A stretch of 64,000 bases of DNA from an uncultured Pelagibacteraceae bacterium (GTDB lineage Bacteria > Pseudomonadota > Alphaproteobacteria > Pelagibacterales > Pelagibacteraceae): the NCBI GenBank assembly GCA_902577075.1, contig CACGXV010000001.1:1-64000 (forward strand), given 5' to 3'. Shown here piece after piece: positions 16,970 through 24,389 of the stretch (positions are counted from its first letter, which is position 1; the number at the start of each line of letters is the position of its first letter). The position numbers were made by a program, and so were the translations under genes. Under the pieces are notes generated by a model. It was not told the DNA's origin, did not search any database, and worked only from the letters and a program-made list of their open reading frames with translations.

Positions 16970-17416
16970 TTACTTGATATCAATAAGTCTTTTTTTCTTA
17001 TGCTCAGGTAAAATTCTTTCACAAGCAATTGTCAAAAGACCATCTTTAAGTTCAGCCCCGTTTACTTTCACATCATCTGCGATAGTAAAGGATCTTGCAA
17101 ATTGTCTTTGTGAAATTCCTTTATGAATTATTTCACCATCTTCATTTTTGTCCTCTGACTTATTAAACTGCTTAGTTCTCACAGTTAATAGATTGTCTTC
17201 AAACTCTACTTCAACATCATTTTTATTAAAACCAGCTAATGCAACTTCAATAGAATAGTTATCTTTACCAGTTTTTCTGATGTTGTATGGTGGATAATTA
17301 GATTGCATTGTCATTCCACCATTACCAAGCATATTTTCAAATTGGTCAAACATATCGTCGAATCCAATTGAAAACGGTCTTAGTGAGTTAAAGATAGATA
17401 AGTCCTTACTTGTCAT
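16970..17416 (-). CDS. hsp20: Small heat-shock protein, Hsp20/IbpA family
   Basis: This 148-residue ATP-independent holdase protects unfolding proteins during stress. An N-terminal arm (residues 1 to about 38, with FSIGFDDMFDQFENML) precedes the alpha-crystallin domain, which starts YPPYNIRKTG and contains IEVALAGFNKNDVEVEFEDN, KGISQRQFARSF and GAELKDGLLTI. The C-terminal tail is short, and the usual I-x-I anchoring motif is replaced by a weak lysine-rich end. SD AAGGAG lies six bases before the ATG and sits in a predicted hairpin (see the leader entry). A heat-shock-type promoter lies just upstream, so temperature control at two levels is likely. Confidence 0.93.
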   Translation of the reverse strand: MTSKDLSIFNSLRPFSIGFDDMFDQFENMLGNGGMTMQSNYPPYNIRKTGKDNYSIEVALAGFNKNDVEVEFEDNLLTVRTKQFNKSEDKNEDGEIIHKGISQRQFARSFTIADDVKVNGAELKDGLLTIACERILPEHKKKRLIDIK

Positions 17417-17421
17417 ATTTA

Positions 17422-17472
17422 CTCCTTTTGTTTAAGCAAGTTAATTAATGTAAGCCCCATAAGGCGACTTAC
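17422..17472 (-). promoter_or_regulatory. Candidate ROSE-like RNA thermometer in the hsp20 leader
   Basis: Read on the minus strand, the leader holds two hairpins. The 5' one (17450-17472) pairs GTAAGTC with GGCTTAC, plus two inner C-G pairs around a UUAU loop and a bulged G. The 3' one (17422-17439) pairs UUGCUU with AAGGAG, the Shine-Dalgarno of hsp20, across a six-base loop. It uses U-A, C-G and a central G-G mismatch. A U(U/C)GCU box opposite AGGA with a G-G pair is the defining feature of ROSE thermometers known from alphaproteobacterial heat-shock genes. Folding is by eye only. Confidence 0.6.
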
Positions 17473-17478
17473 AAAATT

Positions 17479-17507
17479 TATATGGTGACTAATCCTAAAA
17501 ATTCAAT
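17479..17507 (-). promoter_or_regulatory. Candidate heat-shock promoter of hsp20
   Basis: On the minus strand ATTGAA (17502-17507) and CATATA (17479-17484) are separated by exactly 17 bases. The groES promoter in this window has the same geometry (CTTGAA, 17 bases, CTATAT). Transcription would start near 17472, the first base of the leader hairpin. Confidence 0.45.
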
Positions 17508-17517
17508 GCTAAAAAAT

Positions 17518-19593
17518 TTAATTTTTTTCAGCTATTTTTAATGCAAAAGCATAATCAATAGCTATTTCCTCTATAGCACCATCTCTTCCTGATTTTCCAC
17601 CATGACCCGCGTTCATTTCAGTTTTTAAGAGTAATAAATTATTATCTGTTTTATAATCTCTTAATTTTGCAGTAAATTTTGCTGGTTCATCAAAAAGAAC
17701 TCTGTTATCGCTAAGACTTGTTGTAATTAAAATATTTGGATAATCCATTTTTTTGATGTTGTTGTATGGAGCGTATGAATAAATATAGTCAAAATGCTCT
17801 TTGTTATCTTTTGCATTTCCAAATTCATCAAATTCCCCAACAGTCAAAGGGAGTGAGTGGTCAAGATTTGTTGTTAATGAGTCTACAAATGGAACAGCCA
17901 TAATTACTCCTAAAAATAGTTCTGGAATTTGGTTTACAACAGCCCCCATTAGTAGCCCACCTGCAGAACCACCCATGCCTATTATTTTGCCTTTTGAAGT
18001 ATATTGTTTTTCAACTAAGTATTTTCCAGCAGCAATATAATCTTCAAAAGTATTTTTTTTATTTAAAAGTTTTCCTTCTTTCCACCATTTCATCCCTCTC
18101 TCCATTCCTCCTCTAACATGTGCTGTTACCCAAATTATATTTCTATTTATTAAACTTAAACGAGTAGAAGAAAATCCTGGAGACATTGAATTTCCATACG
18201 ATCCATAACCGTAAAGTAAAAGATTCGATGATCCATCCAATACAGTATCTTTGTGTCTGGTAATGGTTAATGGAACCATTCTTCCATCATGTGAAGGGCA
18301 TTCAATACGTTCTACAATATAGTTATCTGGATTGTGTCCTGATGGAATTTCTTGTTCTTTAACAAGTGTTTTATCTTTTGATTTCAAATTATATAAAAAG
18401 GTTCTCCCTGGTGTTTTAGGAGAGGAGTATGAAAGATATACTTGATCTGTATTTTTATCTTTTTGAGTCAAAGATATGCTTGGTACAATTACCTCTTCAT
18501 CGCTAAAAATGATTTCTTCTTCTTGGCTAGTTTTTGGATCTCTTAAAATAATTTTACCAAGTGCGTTTGATGTTTCTGATCTTATTATCCAATTGTTTAA
18601 AAATACCAAACCTCCAATTAAAACCTCATCTTTAGCTTTAATAAATGGTTCCCATTTTTGTTTTATTAAATCATCACATCTATCAATTTTAAAATCTTCA
18701 GCATTCTCATTTGTATGTTTGTAAAAAAAGTTATTCCATGAATTTATAGAGTAAATAATACCTTTTTGTCTTTCCTGAATTAGTTTAGGGTTTGGAATAA
18801 TTTCATCTACTTTAAAAAAATACTGTTCAGAAGTATTATGATCAGAGCTAGTAATTATAAAATATTTTTCATCTGAACTTAATCCAATACCTAAAGTAAA
18901 TGCCTCGCTTTTTTCCTCAAAAATTAATAAATCCTCTTTTACTGATGATCCAATTTTATGTCTATAAATAGTTCTTGGTCTATGATGTTGATCTAATTTA
19001 GAATAAAAAATATATTTATCATCTAAACTAAATTCTATGCTTCCACTTGTTTCTTCAATTTTATCGGTTATTAATTTTCCTGATTTGATTTCTCTTATAT
19101 AAATTGTGTAGTACTCAGAACCTTTTAAATCTAAAGAATATCCAAGATATTTATCGTTAAAGCTAACCTCTAGATCTCCTAAACCAAAGTACTCTGTTTT
19201 TAGTTTATCTTTTTCCCGATCTCCGTTCCATATTTCTTCAACTTTATCCTTACCAATTTTTTTTCTCAATTTAATTGAATAATTTCCTTCAGTTGTAGTC
19301 TTAGTCCAATATTCATATTTTTTATCTTTGTAAGGCAACGACTCATCATCTAATTTGATTCTTGCTTTTATTTCGTCAAAAAGTTTTTTTTGAATATTTT
19401 TAGTATCTTTCATTTGATAAGAAAAATACTTATTTTCATCTTCTAAATATTTTCTAACTTCAGGCAAAAGTTTTGAATTATCTTTCAAAACTTCTAGAAT
19501 ATCAGTTTGATGTATCCAACTATAATCATCGGTCCATGTGGTATTGTGACAAGATTTTATTTCTGGTTTTTTTTCAAGCTGTGGTAATTTCAT
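17518..19593 (-). CDS. ptrB: Oligopeptidase B (prolyl oligopeptidase family)
   Basis: This 691-residue serine peptidase cleaves short peptides after basic residues. The N-terminal half (to about residue 400) is the seven-bladed propeller, with repeated strands such as GLGDLEVSFNDKYLGYSLD and FSLDDKYIFYSKLD. The C-terminal alpha/beta-hydrolase domain contains LLLYGYGSYG, the nucleophile motif GGSAGG at about residue 544, the catalytic aspartate region ITTSLSDNRV and the histidine in NAGHGGKSGRDG. Length matches oligopeptidase B (about 690). No signal peptide, so cytoplasmic. It is divergent from the J-protein gene with only 18 bases between starts. A role in using oligopeptides from uptake or turnover is inferred. 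Confidence 0.92.
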   Translation of the reverse strand: MKLPQLEKKPEIKSCHNTTWTDDYSWIHQTDILEVLKDNSKLLPEVRKYLEDENKYFSYQMKDTKNIQKKLFDEIKARIKLDDESLPYKDKKYEYWTKTTTEGNYSIKLRKKIGKDKVEEIWNGDREKDKLKTEYFGLGDLEVSFNDKYLGYSLDLKGSEYYTIYIREIKSGKLITDKIEETSGSIEFSLDDKYIFYSKLDQHHRPRTIYRHKIGSSVKEDLLIFEEKSEAFTLGIGLSSDEKYFIITSSDHNTSEQYFFKVDEIIPNPKLIQERQKGIIYSINSWNNFFYKHTNENAEDFKIDRCDDLIKQKWEPFIKAKDEVLIGGLVFLNNWIIRSETSNALGKIILRDPKTSQEEEIIFSDEEVIVPSISLTQKDKNTDQVYLSYSSPKTPGRTFLYNLKSKDKTLVKEQEIPSGHNPDNYIVERIECPSHDGRMVPLTITRHKDTVLDGSSNLLLYGYGSYGNSMSPGFSSTRLSLINRNIIWVTAHVRGGMERGMKWWKEGKLLNKKNTFEDYIAAGKYLVEKQYTSKGKIIGMGGSAGGLLMGAVVNQIPELFLGVIMAVPFVDSLTTNLDHSLPLTVGEFDEFGNAKDNKEHFDYIYSYAPYNNIKKMDYPNILITTSLSDNRVLFDEPAKFTAKLRDYKTDNNLLLLKTEMNAGHGGKSGRDGAIEEIAIDYAFALKIAEKN

Positions 19594-19611
19594 AGTGAAT
19601 TAAATTAATAT

Positions 19612-20121
19612 ATGAATATTTTTTTTATAACACTTATCATTTTTGTCGTTGTATATGTTCTTCTGACTTGGTTTGCTAGGATTTCAGCAAAAAAAATTTC
19701 AAGATTTATTAGAATATTAATTATTTTTTCAGCAATAGTATTAGCTGTAATTATGGCCTATGCAGGACGATATATATTTTCGTTACCTTTCGTACTTGCG
19801 ATATTACCATTAATAAAAACTAAAGCTGGCATATCTTTATTTCAACTTCTAAGATTATGGGGACTTTTTAGGGTATTAAGAAATTCAGGAAGATTTAATT
19901 TCAATACTTTTAACCAAACAGCTAACAAACAGAGTATATCTTTAGAAGAGGCTTATCGAATTTTAAATTTAAAACCAGGGATCAAATATAGCAAAGACCA
20001 AGTCATGAAATCTTACAAATCTATAATGAAAAAAATTCATCCTGATGTAAGCCCTGAGCTATCTAGGTTAGCGTCAATTGTTAATGAGGCGAAAGAAATA
20101 GTAATAAAAAATATTAGTTAA
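19612..20121 (+). CDS. Membrane-anchored J-domain protein
   Basis: This 169-residue protein has two to three hydrophobic helices in residues 1 to about 75, followed by a linker and a C-terminal J domain. The J domain runs from about residue 115 (SLEEAYRILNLKPG) through YKSIMKKIHPDVSPEL, with the HPD tripeptide at about 143-145. The J domain is at the C-terminus behind membrane helices, as in the mitochondrial import protein Pam18/TIM14, rather than N-terminal as in DnaJ. It would recruit DnaK to the membrane. It is encoded 18 bases from the divergent ptrB start. The end overlaps the convergent glycosyltransferase gene by eight bases. Confidence 0.82.
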   Translation: MNIFFITLIIFVVVYVLLTWFARISAKKISRFIRILIIFSAIVLAVIMAYAGRYIFSLPFVLAILPLIKTKAGISLFQLLRLWGLFRVLRNSGRFNFNTFNQTANKQSISLEEAYRILNLKPGIKYSKDQVMKSYKSIMKKIHPDVSPELSRLASIVNEAKEIVIKNIS

Positions 20122-21067
20122 CTATAGATTTAAATTTTTCATAGATTTTTTCTGGATTTATTTTTTCTTTCCCTTTTGTGCCATGGGAAACTTTATCCAT
20201 ACCATCAGGAATTACGGGATACATTTTTGGGCTATAACTTCCATATAATAAAGGAGTATCACTCATTAAAACAATTGTAGGAATATTTAAAGCAGCAGAA
20301 AGGTGGCTAAAACTAGAGTCATTGCAAATTGAAATTTTACAATTCTTAATAATTGGTAAGATTTCTGATATTGAATAATTATCTAATGGGACACAAACTT
20401 CTTTGTAAGAATATAATATATCTTTAAGTATTTCTTGTTCTTCTTGTTTTTTACCAGTAGCTAAATAAAACATACAATTATAATCATTAAGAACTAAATT
20501 AATAAATTTTTTAAATTTTACAGCAGGGATCCTTTTTGTTGGGCCAGATCCACCGATACCTAATATTATGTTCATTTTATCTTTCGAAATAGATAGTTTT
20601 TTCTGAGTTAATTCTATAGAAATTTTATCAATCTCTATTTGCGGATTACTCTCAACTTTTAAATTAATTTGTTCCATCAATTTTTGAGCAGCATCAATTA
20701 CATGCTGTCCTTTTTTTTCAAATAATGGATACTGATAAATAGATTTTATACCAGCAAGTTTACAAACTAGTCTATACCTTAGCGATGAATTAAAAATAAA
20801 AACCTTGTCAAAGAAGTATTGCTTAATTTCTTTTTTGAGCCTAAAAAAACCAAAAAGACCGCTGTGATTTTTATTTTGATTATCTCTCTTTAAATAAATT
20901 ATTTCTTTTATGTATTTTAAATTATTTATGTATTCCTCAGCTTTTGTACTTTCTTTAATTAGAAGGGTAACTGGAGTATTATATTTTTTAGAGATAGCTT
21001 GAATAAAGGGTAAAAATATTACCATATCACCAATACCCATTCGATTTTGTATAATCAGTATCTTCAT
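20114..21067 (-). CDS. Glycosyltransferase family 9 (heptosyltransferase-like)
   Basis: This 317-residue protein resembles ADP-heptose:LPS heptosyltransferases. I place the start at the ATG 21065-21067, giving MKILIIQNRMGIGDMVIFLP, the canonical N-terminus of the family. The frame extends upstream to 21196, but that would add 43 residues unlike any GT9 start and overlap the divergent aldolase gene. ILGIGGSGPTKR (middle) and CNDSSFSHLSAALNIPTI near the C-terminus match the donor-binding region of GT9 (NDTGPMH-like). It presumably adds a sugar to lipopolysaccharide core. It stands alone on this strand; the acceptor is unknown. Confidence 0.82.
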   Translation of the reverse strand: MKILIIQNRMGIGDMVIFLPFIQAISKKYNTPVTLLIKESTKAEEYINNLKYIKEIIYLKRDNQNKNHSGLFGFFRLKKEIKQYFFDKVFIFNSSLRYRLVCKLAGIKSIYQYPLFEKKGQHVIDAAQKLMEQINLKVESNPQIEIDKISIELTQKKLSISKDKMNIILGIGGSGPTKRIPAVKFKKFINLVLNDYNCMFYLATGKKQEEQEILKDILYSYKEVCVPLDNYSISEILPIIKNCKISICNDSSFSHLSAALNIPTIVLMSDTPLLYGSYSPKMYPVIPDGMDKVSHGTKGKEKINPEKIYEKFKSIVN

Positions 21068-21116
21068 TCTTTTTTTATAACCTTTACTAATTTGAAATTT
21101 TATATAAATTTTAGCT

Positions 21117-22001
21117 ATGGAACAAATAAAAGGTATATATGCTGCTGGTTTGTCAGTTTTGGACAATAATCTTGCTTTAGATATAAAAAATACCATTAAA
21201 CATGCTGAAAATGTTATTGATATGGGTTGTCATGGAGTTGTTTTTTTTGGAAGCACTGGTCAATCACAACTGATATCTTTGAGTGAAAAAATCCAATTAA
21301 TAAATGAGTTACCAAATAGTAAATATAAAACTAAATTTATCATAGGAACCGGCCTTAATTCTTTAATCGACACAATAAATTTAATTAAAATATCAAAGTC
21401 GATGGGTTTTAATAATTTTTTAATTATGCCGCCAGCTTATTATAAATATGGAGATGAGGAGGTAATTAATTTTTATTCTAAAATTATTAGTGAAATAAAT
21501 GACTGTAAAATTATTCTATACAATTTTGAGAAGCTTTGTGGGTACAAATTTAGTGTTCAATGCGTTCAAAATTTAGTTAAAAAATTTCCTAAACAAATTA
21601 TTGGTGTCAAAGATAGTAGCTATAATTTATTCGAAGTATTAAAAATAAAAAACTTTTCAATTTTTCCTGGATCCGAAGCAAAATTATTAAAAGGTTTAGA
21701 ATTAGGATGCAGTGGCATAATTACAGCAACTACAAATGTTACAGGTCATTTAGCAAGAGAAGTTTTCGATAATTTTCACAATAATTTAAATGTATCATCT
21801 AATCAAAATTTATGTGATGTACGAATGTCCTTTGATAAATATAATTTAATTTCGGGTCTTCACACTTTAATGGCACAAAAAAATTCAATATATGAAAACC
21901 TTTTGCCACCATTAAAATTATTAGATGAAGAGCAAAAAAATGATCTTATATCCAATTTGAAAAAAAATAATTTTAATATGGAGATGTTAAAAGCTGCATA
22001 A
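21117..22001 (+). CDS. DapA/NAL-superfamily aldolase, probably not a true DHDPS
   Basis: This 294-residue (beta/alpha)8 Schiff-base aldolase/synthase is of the dihydrodipicolinate synthase / N-acetylneuraminate lyase superfamily. The Schiff-base lysine is in IGVKDSS (about residue 164) and the catalytic tyrosine in LYNF (about residue 140). The pyruvate-carboxylate loop reads GSTGQS. In true DHDPS the segment after YN contains P-S-R-T with an arginine that binds aspartate semialdehyde. Here it reads YNFEKLCG, with leucine at that position, as in NAL-type enzymes. The substrate is therefore probably a 2-keto-3-deoxy sugar acid or similar, which is inference. cfa follows after one base, so the two are cotranscribed. 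Confidence 0.78.
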   Translation: MEQIKGIYAAGLSVLDNNLALDIKNTIKHAENVIDMGCHGVVFFGSTGQSQLISLSEKIQLINELPNSKYKTKFIIGTGLNSLIDTINLIKISKSMGFNNFLIMPPAYYKYGDEEVINFYSKIISEINDCKIILYNFEKLCGYKFSVQCVQNLVKKFPKQIIGVKDSSYNLFEVLKIKNFSIFPGSEAKLLKGLELGCSGIITATTNVTGHLAREVFDNFHNNLNVSSNQNLCDVRMSFDKYNLISGLHTLMAQKNSIYENLLPPLKLLDEEQKNDLISNLKKNNFNMEMLKAA

Positions 22002-22002
22002 A

Positions 22003-23190
22003 ATGAGCTTGGTAAATTTTTTAAATAATTTATTTAAATATGATGGCTTTGAGCTTATTGACTCAAATTCAAAAAAATATGTAATTGGAAAACCTAGTAA
22101 GGACAAACCAATAGTTATAAAGTTGCTTAATCAAAAATTAATGCAAAAACTACTTTTATATCCAGACCTATACTTTGGAGAAGCTTATATGGATGGATCC
22201 CTAGTAATAGAAAATGGAACACTTACCGAATTTTTAGATTTAGCTTTCAAAAACATTGGCAGGGGAAATATAAATACTTATGGAGCAATAATAAAAAAAT
22301 TAAGAGGCACTGTTGGATATCTTACAAATATAAATAAAATTATAAAATCAAAAGAAAATGTTGCCCATCATTACGATATTTCTGAAAAACTTTACGATTT
22401 GTTTTTAGATAATAACAGGCAATATTCTTGTGCATATTTTAAAAATGATAACGATACGCTTGAGCAAGCTCAAAATAATAAAATTAATCATATTATAAAA
22501 AAGTTGAATATTCAGTCTAATCAAAAAGTTTTAGATATTGGCTCCGGTTGGGGCACATTAGCAATAGCAATAGCAAAAGAAACGAATGCTAATGTAACGG
22601 GAATAACATTGTCAGAAAATCAATTTGAATATAGCAATAATAAAGCAAAAGAAATGAATTTATCTAATCAGGTAGATTTTAAACTTATTGATTACAGGCA
22701 GCTAAATGAAAAATTTGATAGAGTGGTTAGTGTTGGAATGTTTGAGCATGTAGGAAGAAAATTTTATGAAACATATTTTAATACAGTCTTTAAGCTTTTA
22801 AATGATAAAGGAATAGCTTTAATTCATACTATTGGTTCTTCTATGCCACCGAGAGATCCACAACCATGGATACAAAAGTATATATTTCCTGGTGGTTATA
22901 CGCCAAGTTTAAGTGAGGTTGCAAAACCTATCGAAAAATCTGGGCTTATTGTATCCGATGTTGAGGTATTAAGAATGCACTATGCTCATACACTAAGAAA
23001 TTGGAAAGAGAGATTTTTATCAAAAAAAGATACCGTTTTAAACATGTTTGATGAAAAATTTTTCAGAATGTGGGAATTTTACTTAGCTAGTTGTGAAATG
23101 GCATTTAAATGGGGAGATCAGGTTGTATTTCAGTTACAATTATCAAAAGATAATATCTCTGTTCCTAATACTCGGGACTATATTTATTAA
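22003..23190 (+). CDS. cfa: Cyclopropane-fatty-acyl-phospholipid synthase family methyltransferase
   Basis: This 395-residue SAM-dependent enzyme methylenates unsaturated acyl chains of membrane phospholipids. The N-terminal domain (residues 1 to about 110) includes YFGEAYMDGSLVIENG. The methyltransferase domain has AHHYDISEKLYDLFLD, QYSCAYF, the SAM-binding motif VLDIGSGWGT (about residues 176-185), SVGMFEHVG and the C-terminal LRNWKERF. All are classic CFA-synthase blocks, and length fits (about 390). Some members instead make 10-methyl or other branched chains, so the product should be called at family level. It starts one base after the aldolase stop. Confidence 0.92.
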   Translation: MSLVNFLNNLFKYDGFELIDSNSKKYVIGKPSKDKPIVIKLLNQKLMQKLLLYPDLYFGEAYMDGSLVIENGTLTEFLDLAFKNIGRGNINTYGAIIKKLRGTVGYLTNINKIIKSKENVAHHYDISEKLYDLFLDNNRQYSCAYFKNDNDTLEQAQNNKINHIIKKLNIQSNQKVLDIGSGWGTLAIAIAKETNANVTGITLSENQFEYSNNKAKEMNLSNQVDFKLIDYRQLNEKFDRVVSVGMFEHVGRKFYETYFNTVFKLLNDKGIALIHTIGSSMPPRDPQPWIQKYIFPGGYTPSLSEVAKPIEKSGLIVSDVEVLRMHYAHTLRNWKERFLSKKDTVLNMFDEKFFRMWEFYLASCEMAFKWGDQVVFQLQLSKDNISVPNTRDYIY

Positions 23191-23221
23191 AATATTACTG
23201 ATAAATAATTAAACAGCATTA

Positions 23222-24385
23222 ATGAAAAAAAATAAAAAAAATAAATTAAAAAAAGTAAAAAAAAAAAGAAAAATTCCAGTAAAAGCAAAAAGAATAGCCA
23301 ACAAAAAGAAAAAAGTTATAAAATTAAAAAAAAAGAAGATCCTAAAGAAAAAAACTTTTCTTAAAAAAAAAATTAAAAATAATTTAGTTACCAAATCTGT
23401 AAGATTAGAGGAAAGTCTTAAATCAAAATTAAATGTGAAAGTAAAATTTGATATTTTTGCTATTGACAGAGGAATTTCAAAATTTTTTGAATCTATAGAT
23501 GGAAAAATAAACGAATTTAAAACACTGAGAAAGGATGAAAAAAGAAGATTAAAATTATTAGAGATAGAGAAAAGAGAAATAGAAAAAGAAAAAATCAAGA
23601 AGCACAAAATTTTAATCGAAGAAAAAAAATTAAAACTAAAAGAAAAAGAATTAAAAGATGAACAAAGAATAGAAAAATTAAGAGCTAAAGATTTAAAATT
23701 ATTTTTACGAAAAGAACAAGCTTTATTAAGAAAAGAACAGTCAGAAAGACAAAAGAAATTTCTGCAAGAATTAAGAATTCAGAGACAGATTGAAAAATTC
23801 AGAATAAGGGAAGTAAAAGAACTTGAAAAACTAGAGAAGATGTCTCTTAAAGAAAAAAGAGAAGATTATGGAGAATTACAACAAAGAATAGAAAATCTTA
23901 AAAACAAATATAGATTGATTAGAGATCAAAAAATTAGGGAAAGAGTTGAGGCACTTGGTGTAAAAACTGATGAAGGCGATGATAGGTCGGTACTACTTCA
24001 AAAAGAAAAAGAATATAATTTAGCAAGACAAAAAATTGAATTTGCTTTAGAAAGTTTTTACAGAAGTGCAAATAGTTTAGTTTTTCAGTTGAACAAAAGA
24101 TATATAACAAGACATATGTCAATATTTAGATGTATAGACAAAAGATTTGAAACTGGGGAAATATTTATTAAATGGGATGAGTCCTTAGATGATGAATGGT
24201 TAATATTAATTTATATAAAGGATAATTCTCCTGAAAAAGGAATAGTTATTGAAGATAAGACAGATGACGAAAAAAATATGTCATACGAGTTCAAACCTAA
24301 TGAAATTTTTAAAGCTTCAGATCTTATGGTGGATTCCCTTACTCAATTAATTTCTAAAAAAAGGCAAAAGCTAAAGAAAAATTGA
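23222..24385 (+). CDS. Lysine-rich coiled-coil protein of unknown function
   Basis: I do not recognise this 387-residue protein. Residues 1 to about 60 are roughly half lysine with no acidic residues, resembling a nucleic-acid-binding basic tail. Residues about 85-250 are a long charged heptad-rich stretch (repeated EKREIEKEKIKK, LRKEQALLRKEQ) predicted as coiled coil. From about 255 on there is a compact domain with LESFYRSANSLVFQLN, WDESLDDEWLILIYIKDN and ASDLMVDSLTQLI, which looks folded and conserved in style. An 11-base A-run (23257-23267) lies in the basic tail. It may follow cfa as a separate unit (31-base gap) and is convergent with the ScfR regulator gene. Confidence 0.72.
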   Translation: MKKNKKNKLKKVKKKRKIPVKAKRIANKKKKVIKLKKKKILKKKTFLKKKIKNNLVTKSVRLEESLKSKLNVKVKFDIFAIDRGISKFFESIDGKINEFKTLRKDEKRRLKLLEIEKREIEKEKIKKHKILIEEKKLKLKEKELKDEQRIEKLRAKDLKLFLRKEQALLRKEQSERQKKFLQELRIQRQIEKFRIREVKELEKLEKMSLKEKREDYGELQQRIENLKNKYRLIRDQKIRERVEALGVKTDEGDDRSVLLQKEKEYNLARQKIEFALESFYRSANSLVFQLNKRYITRHMSIFRCIDKRFETGEIFIKWDESLDDEWLILIYIKDNSPEKGIVIEDKTDDEKNMSYEFKPNEIFKASDLMVDSLTQLISKKRQKLKKN

Positions 24386-24389
24386 CCTT

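Noticed and set aside
21068..21196. 43-codon upstream extension of the GT9 glycosyltransferase frame
   Set aside because: The family N-terminus begins at 21067, and the extension overlaps the start of the divergent aldolase gene.
23209..23607. Minus-strand open frame of 132 codons opposite the lysine-rich coiled-coil gene
   Set aside because: It is the mirror of poly-lysine codons (Phe/Leu-rich), has no Shine-Dalgarno, and the plus-strand gene is clearly real.
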